A DNA stretch of 64,000 bases. Origin: Rhodobacteraceae bacterium Alg231-04. Lineage in GTDB: Bacteria > Pseudomonadota > Alphaproteobacteria > Rhodobacterales > Rhodobacteraceae. The first letter of the stretch is position 1; each line of letters starts with the position of its first letter. Below are positions 62,447 to 64,000 of this stretch, in pieces. The DNA is taken from contig FREY01000001.1 of the NCBI GenBank assembly GCA_900143635.1, positions 651,324 to 715,323 on the forward strand, in the 5' to 3' direction. The notes under the pieces are model-generated. The model saw nothing but the letters and a program-made list of their open reading frames with translations. It had not been told where the DNA came from and ran no database searches. Made by a program: the position numbers and the translations under genes.

Positions 62447-64000
62447 ATGAGCCTTCTTGAGATTTCCAGCTTTGCCGCCGGCCAGTGGGTCGCTCCGGGT
62501 GCCGGTGCACGCAACATTTCCAGCGCCATCACCGGCGAGGTCATCGCCACCGCAGGCAATGACGCGCTGGATGTGCAATCCATGCTGGACTATGCGCGCA
62601 ATGTTGGCGGCCCCAACTTGCGCAAGCTGACCTTCCACGACCGCGCCCGGATGCTGAAGGCGCTGGCGTCGCATCTCGGCAAGAATAAACAGGCGCTTTA
62701 TGACCTGTCGTTCGACACCGGTGCCACCCAAGCCGACACGATGATCGACGTCGACGGCGGCATTGGCACGGTATTTGTCTTCGCCTCCAAGGGACGGCGC
62801 GAAATGCCGGACGCCCATGTCTACCTCGACGGTGAGGTCGAACAGCTGAGCCGCAACGGCACCTTCCTTGGCCAGCACATCTGCACGCCCCTGCAAGGCG
62901 TTGCGATCCATATCAACGCCTTCAACTTCCCGGTCTGGGGCATGCTGGAAAAACTGGCGCCCACCCTGCTGGCCGGCGTTCCGGCGATTGTGAAACCGGC
63001 AACCAACACCTGCTACGTGACCGAACTGGCCGTGCGGCTGATGCTGGAGTCTGGCATTTTGCCCGACGGCGCGCTGCAGCTGGTATCGGGTGGTCTGGGC
63101 GACATGCTGGACCATGTGACCATGCAGGACGTGGTTGGATTTACCGGCTCTGCCGACACCGCGATGAAGCTGCGCACCAACCCGGTGATCGTCGAAAACT
63201 CGGTCCGTTTTGTGGCCGAACAGGACAGTCTCAACTGCTCCATCCTCGGCCCCGACGCGGTGCCCGGCACACCGGAATTCGACCTCTTCATCAAGGAAGT
63301 CAGCCGCGAGATGACCACCAAAGCGGGTCAGAAATGTACCGCCGTGCGCCGCATCATCACGCCTGAGGCCCAGACCGAAGCGGTGATCGAAGCCCTGTCA
63401 GCGCGCTTTGACAAGACCACCATCGGTGATCCCCGCAATGAGTCCACCCGCATGGGCGCGCTGGTCTCTAACGGGCAGAAACGCGATGTGCTGGAAAAGG
63501 CCGCGATCATCGCCACCGAGGCCACCCGCGTCTACGGCGACCCGGAGACCTTCACCGTGGAAGGCGCCGACAAGGACAAGGGCGCCTTTGTGCCGCCGAT
63601 GCTGTTCCACTGCGAAAACCCCGACGCCGCCCAGCGCATCCACGACACCGAGGCCTTTGGCCCCGTCTCCACCGTCATGGGCTACCGCGATCTGGGCCAC
63701 GCGGTTGAGCTGGCCAACCGTGGCATGGGCTCGCTGGTTGCCTCCTGCATCACCAATGACCCGTCCGTGGCGCGCGATGTTGCGATTGGGGCCGGCGCCT
63801 ACCATGGCCGCCTCTACTTCAACAACCGCGACTCGATGAAGGAGTCGACCGGCCACGGTTCACCCCTGCCCCATATGGTCCACGGCGGCCCCGGCCGCGC
63901 TGGCGGCGGCGAGGAACTGGGCGGCGTGCGCGGTGTGAAACACTATATGCAGCGCACCGCAATTCAGGGCTCCCCCGCAATCCTGTCAGCCATCGGTGAC
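62447..64000 (+). CDS. paaZ: Phenylacetate pathway ring-opening protein PaaZ (ALDH part; cut by window edge)
   Basis: 518 codons are visible, beginning [12 protein letters not shown]. The aldehyde dehydrogenase domain shows [11 protein letters not shown] near residue 160, A-E-Q-D-S-L-N-C (general base Glu) and G-Q-K-C-T-A (catalytic Cys near 295). In PaaZ this is followed by a C-terminal enoyl-CoA-hydratase-like domain that opens the oxepin-CoA ring; that part is beyond the window. It starts divergently from paaG. ATG at 62447 follows AGAGGAC. Confidence 0.94.
   Translation, partial: MSLLEISSFAAGQWVAPGAGARNISSAITGEVIATAGNDALDVQSMLDYARNVGGPNLRKLTFHDRARMLKALASHLGKNKQALYDLSFDTGATQADTMIDVDGGIGTVFVFASKGRREMPDAHVYLDGEVEQLSRNGTFLGQHICTPLQGVAIHINAFNFPVWGMLEKLAPTLLAGVPAIVKPATNTCYVTELAVRLMLESGILPDGALQLVSGGLGDMLDHVTMQDVVGFTGSADTAMKLRTNPVIVENSVRFVAEQDSLNCSILGPDAVPGTPEFDLFIKEVSREMTTKAGQKCTAVRRIITPEAQTEAVIEALSARFDKTTIGDPRNESTRMGALVSNGQKRDVLEKAAIIATEATRVYGDPETFTVEGADKDKGAFVPPMLFHCENPDAAQRIHDTEAFGPVSTVMGYRDLGHAVELANRGMGSLVASCITNDPSVARDVAIGAGAYHGRLYFNNRDSMKESTGHGSPLPHMVHGGPGRAGGGEELGGVRGVKHYMQRTAIQGSPAILSAIGD

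Overview
The window looks like an ordinary chromosomal segment of a Roseobacter-group alphaproteobacterium (Rhodobacterales, Phaeobacter/Leisingera/Ruegeria-like). This rests on high GC, dense ATGA/GTGA-overlapped operons, an RpoH2-type sigma factor, a divergent phenylacetate (paa) cluster, and the local order rsmI-yraN-gshB beside an LpoA-like gene. I see no rRNA or tRNA genes, insertion sequence, prophage or CRISPR array. Genus placement is inference.

Layout, left to right. 0-3 kb: the end of a peroxiredoxin gene, then a minus-strand RidA / glycerophosphodiesterase / FemAB-like / pterin dehydratase operon. 3-6 kb: a type I secretion ABC/HlyD pair with no substrate or TolC gene beside it. 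6-8 kb: mlaA-mlaC. 8-12 kb: a class A PBP divergent from glnK-amtB. 12-20 kb: a low-GC dienelactone hydrolase, gltX, a DUF1801 protein, a Tat-type metallo-hydrolase, nadE and an exported MORN-repeat protein. 20-24 kb: a MocR regulator divergent from an FMN-binding protein, then leuA behind a leucine leader peptide, and rlmJ. 24-30 kb: the rod-shape operon mreBCD-mrdA-rodA. 30-40 kb: ghrA-like reductase, M3 peptidase, a trans-sulfuration PLP enzyme, an amino-acid ABC transporter (binding protein plus one permease, no ATPase), a membrane-anchored MoeB/ThiF protein, dut and coaBC. 40-43 kb: rpoH2-chaN divergent from cobU-cobC. 43-48 kb: GST, comM/yifB, gshB, yraN and rsmI, divergent from an LpoA-like lipoprotein. 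48-55 kb: glnD-murJ-crp-DUF2892, a rhomboid lacking both catalytic residues, and trpS. 55-59 kb: a second GST, a truncated hydrolase remnant, a small secreted protein and a methyltransferase. 59-64 kb: tetR-paaK-paaI-paaG divergent from paaZ, which runs off the window.

How the genes fit together. Nitrogen control is represented by glnK-amtB and by glnD, whose product uridylylates PII. Envelope building is represented by mreBCD-PBP2-RodA, a class A PBP, a putative LpoA-like activator, murJ and mlaA/mlaC. Stress response is represented by rpoH2-chaN, gshB, two GSTs and a peroxiredoxin. The paa genes encode phenylacetyl-CoA formation (PaaK), the epoxide isomerase (PaaG), a thioesterase (PaaI) and ring opening/oxidation (PaaZ), probably under the TetR regulator and a palindrome in the divergent intergenic region.

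The items most worth a second look are the leuA leader with its two competing hairpins, the non-catalytic rhomboid, the membrane-fused MoeB next to an ATPase-less ABC transporter, the MORN protein made almost wholly of repeats, the paa operator/hairpin region, the 11-bp-phased repeats upstream of the type I secretion genes, and two families of short dispersed intergenic repeats. I found no clear wholly new multi-gene system.
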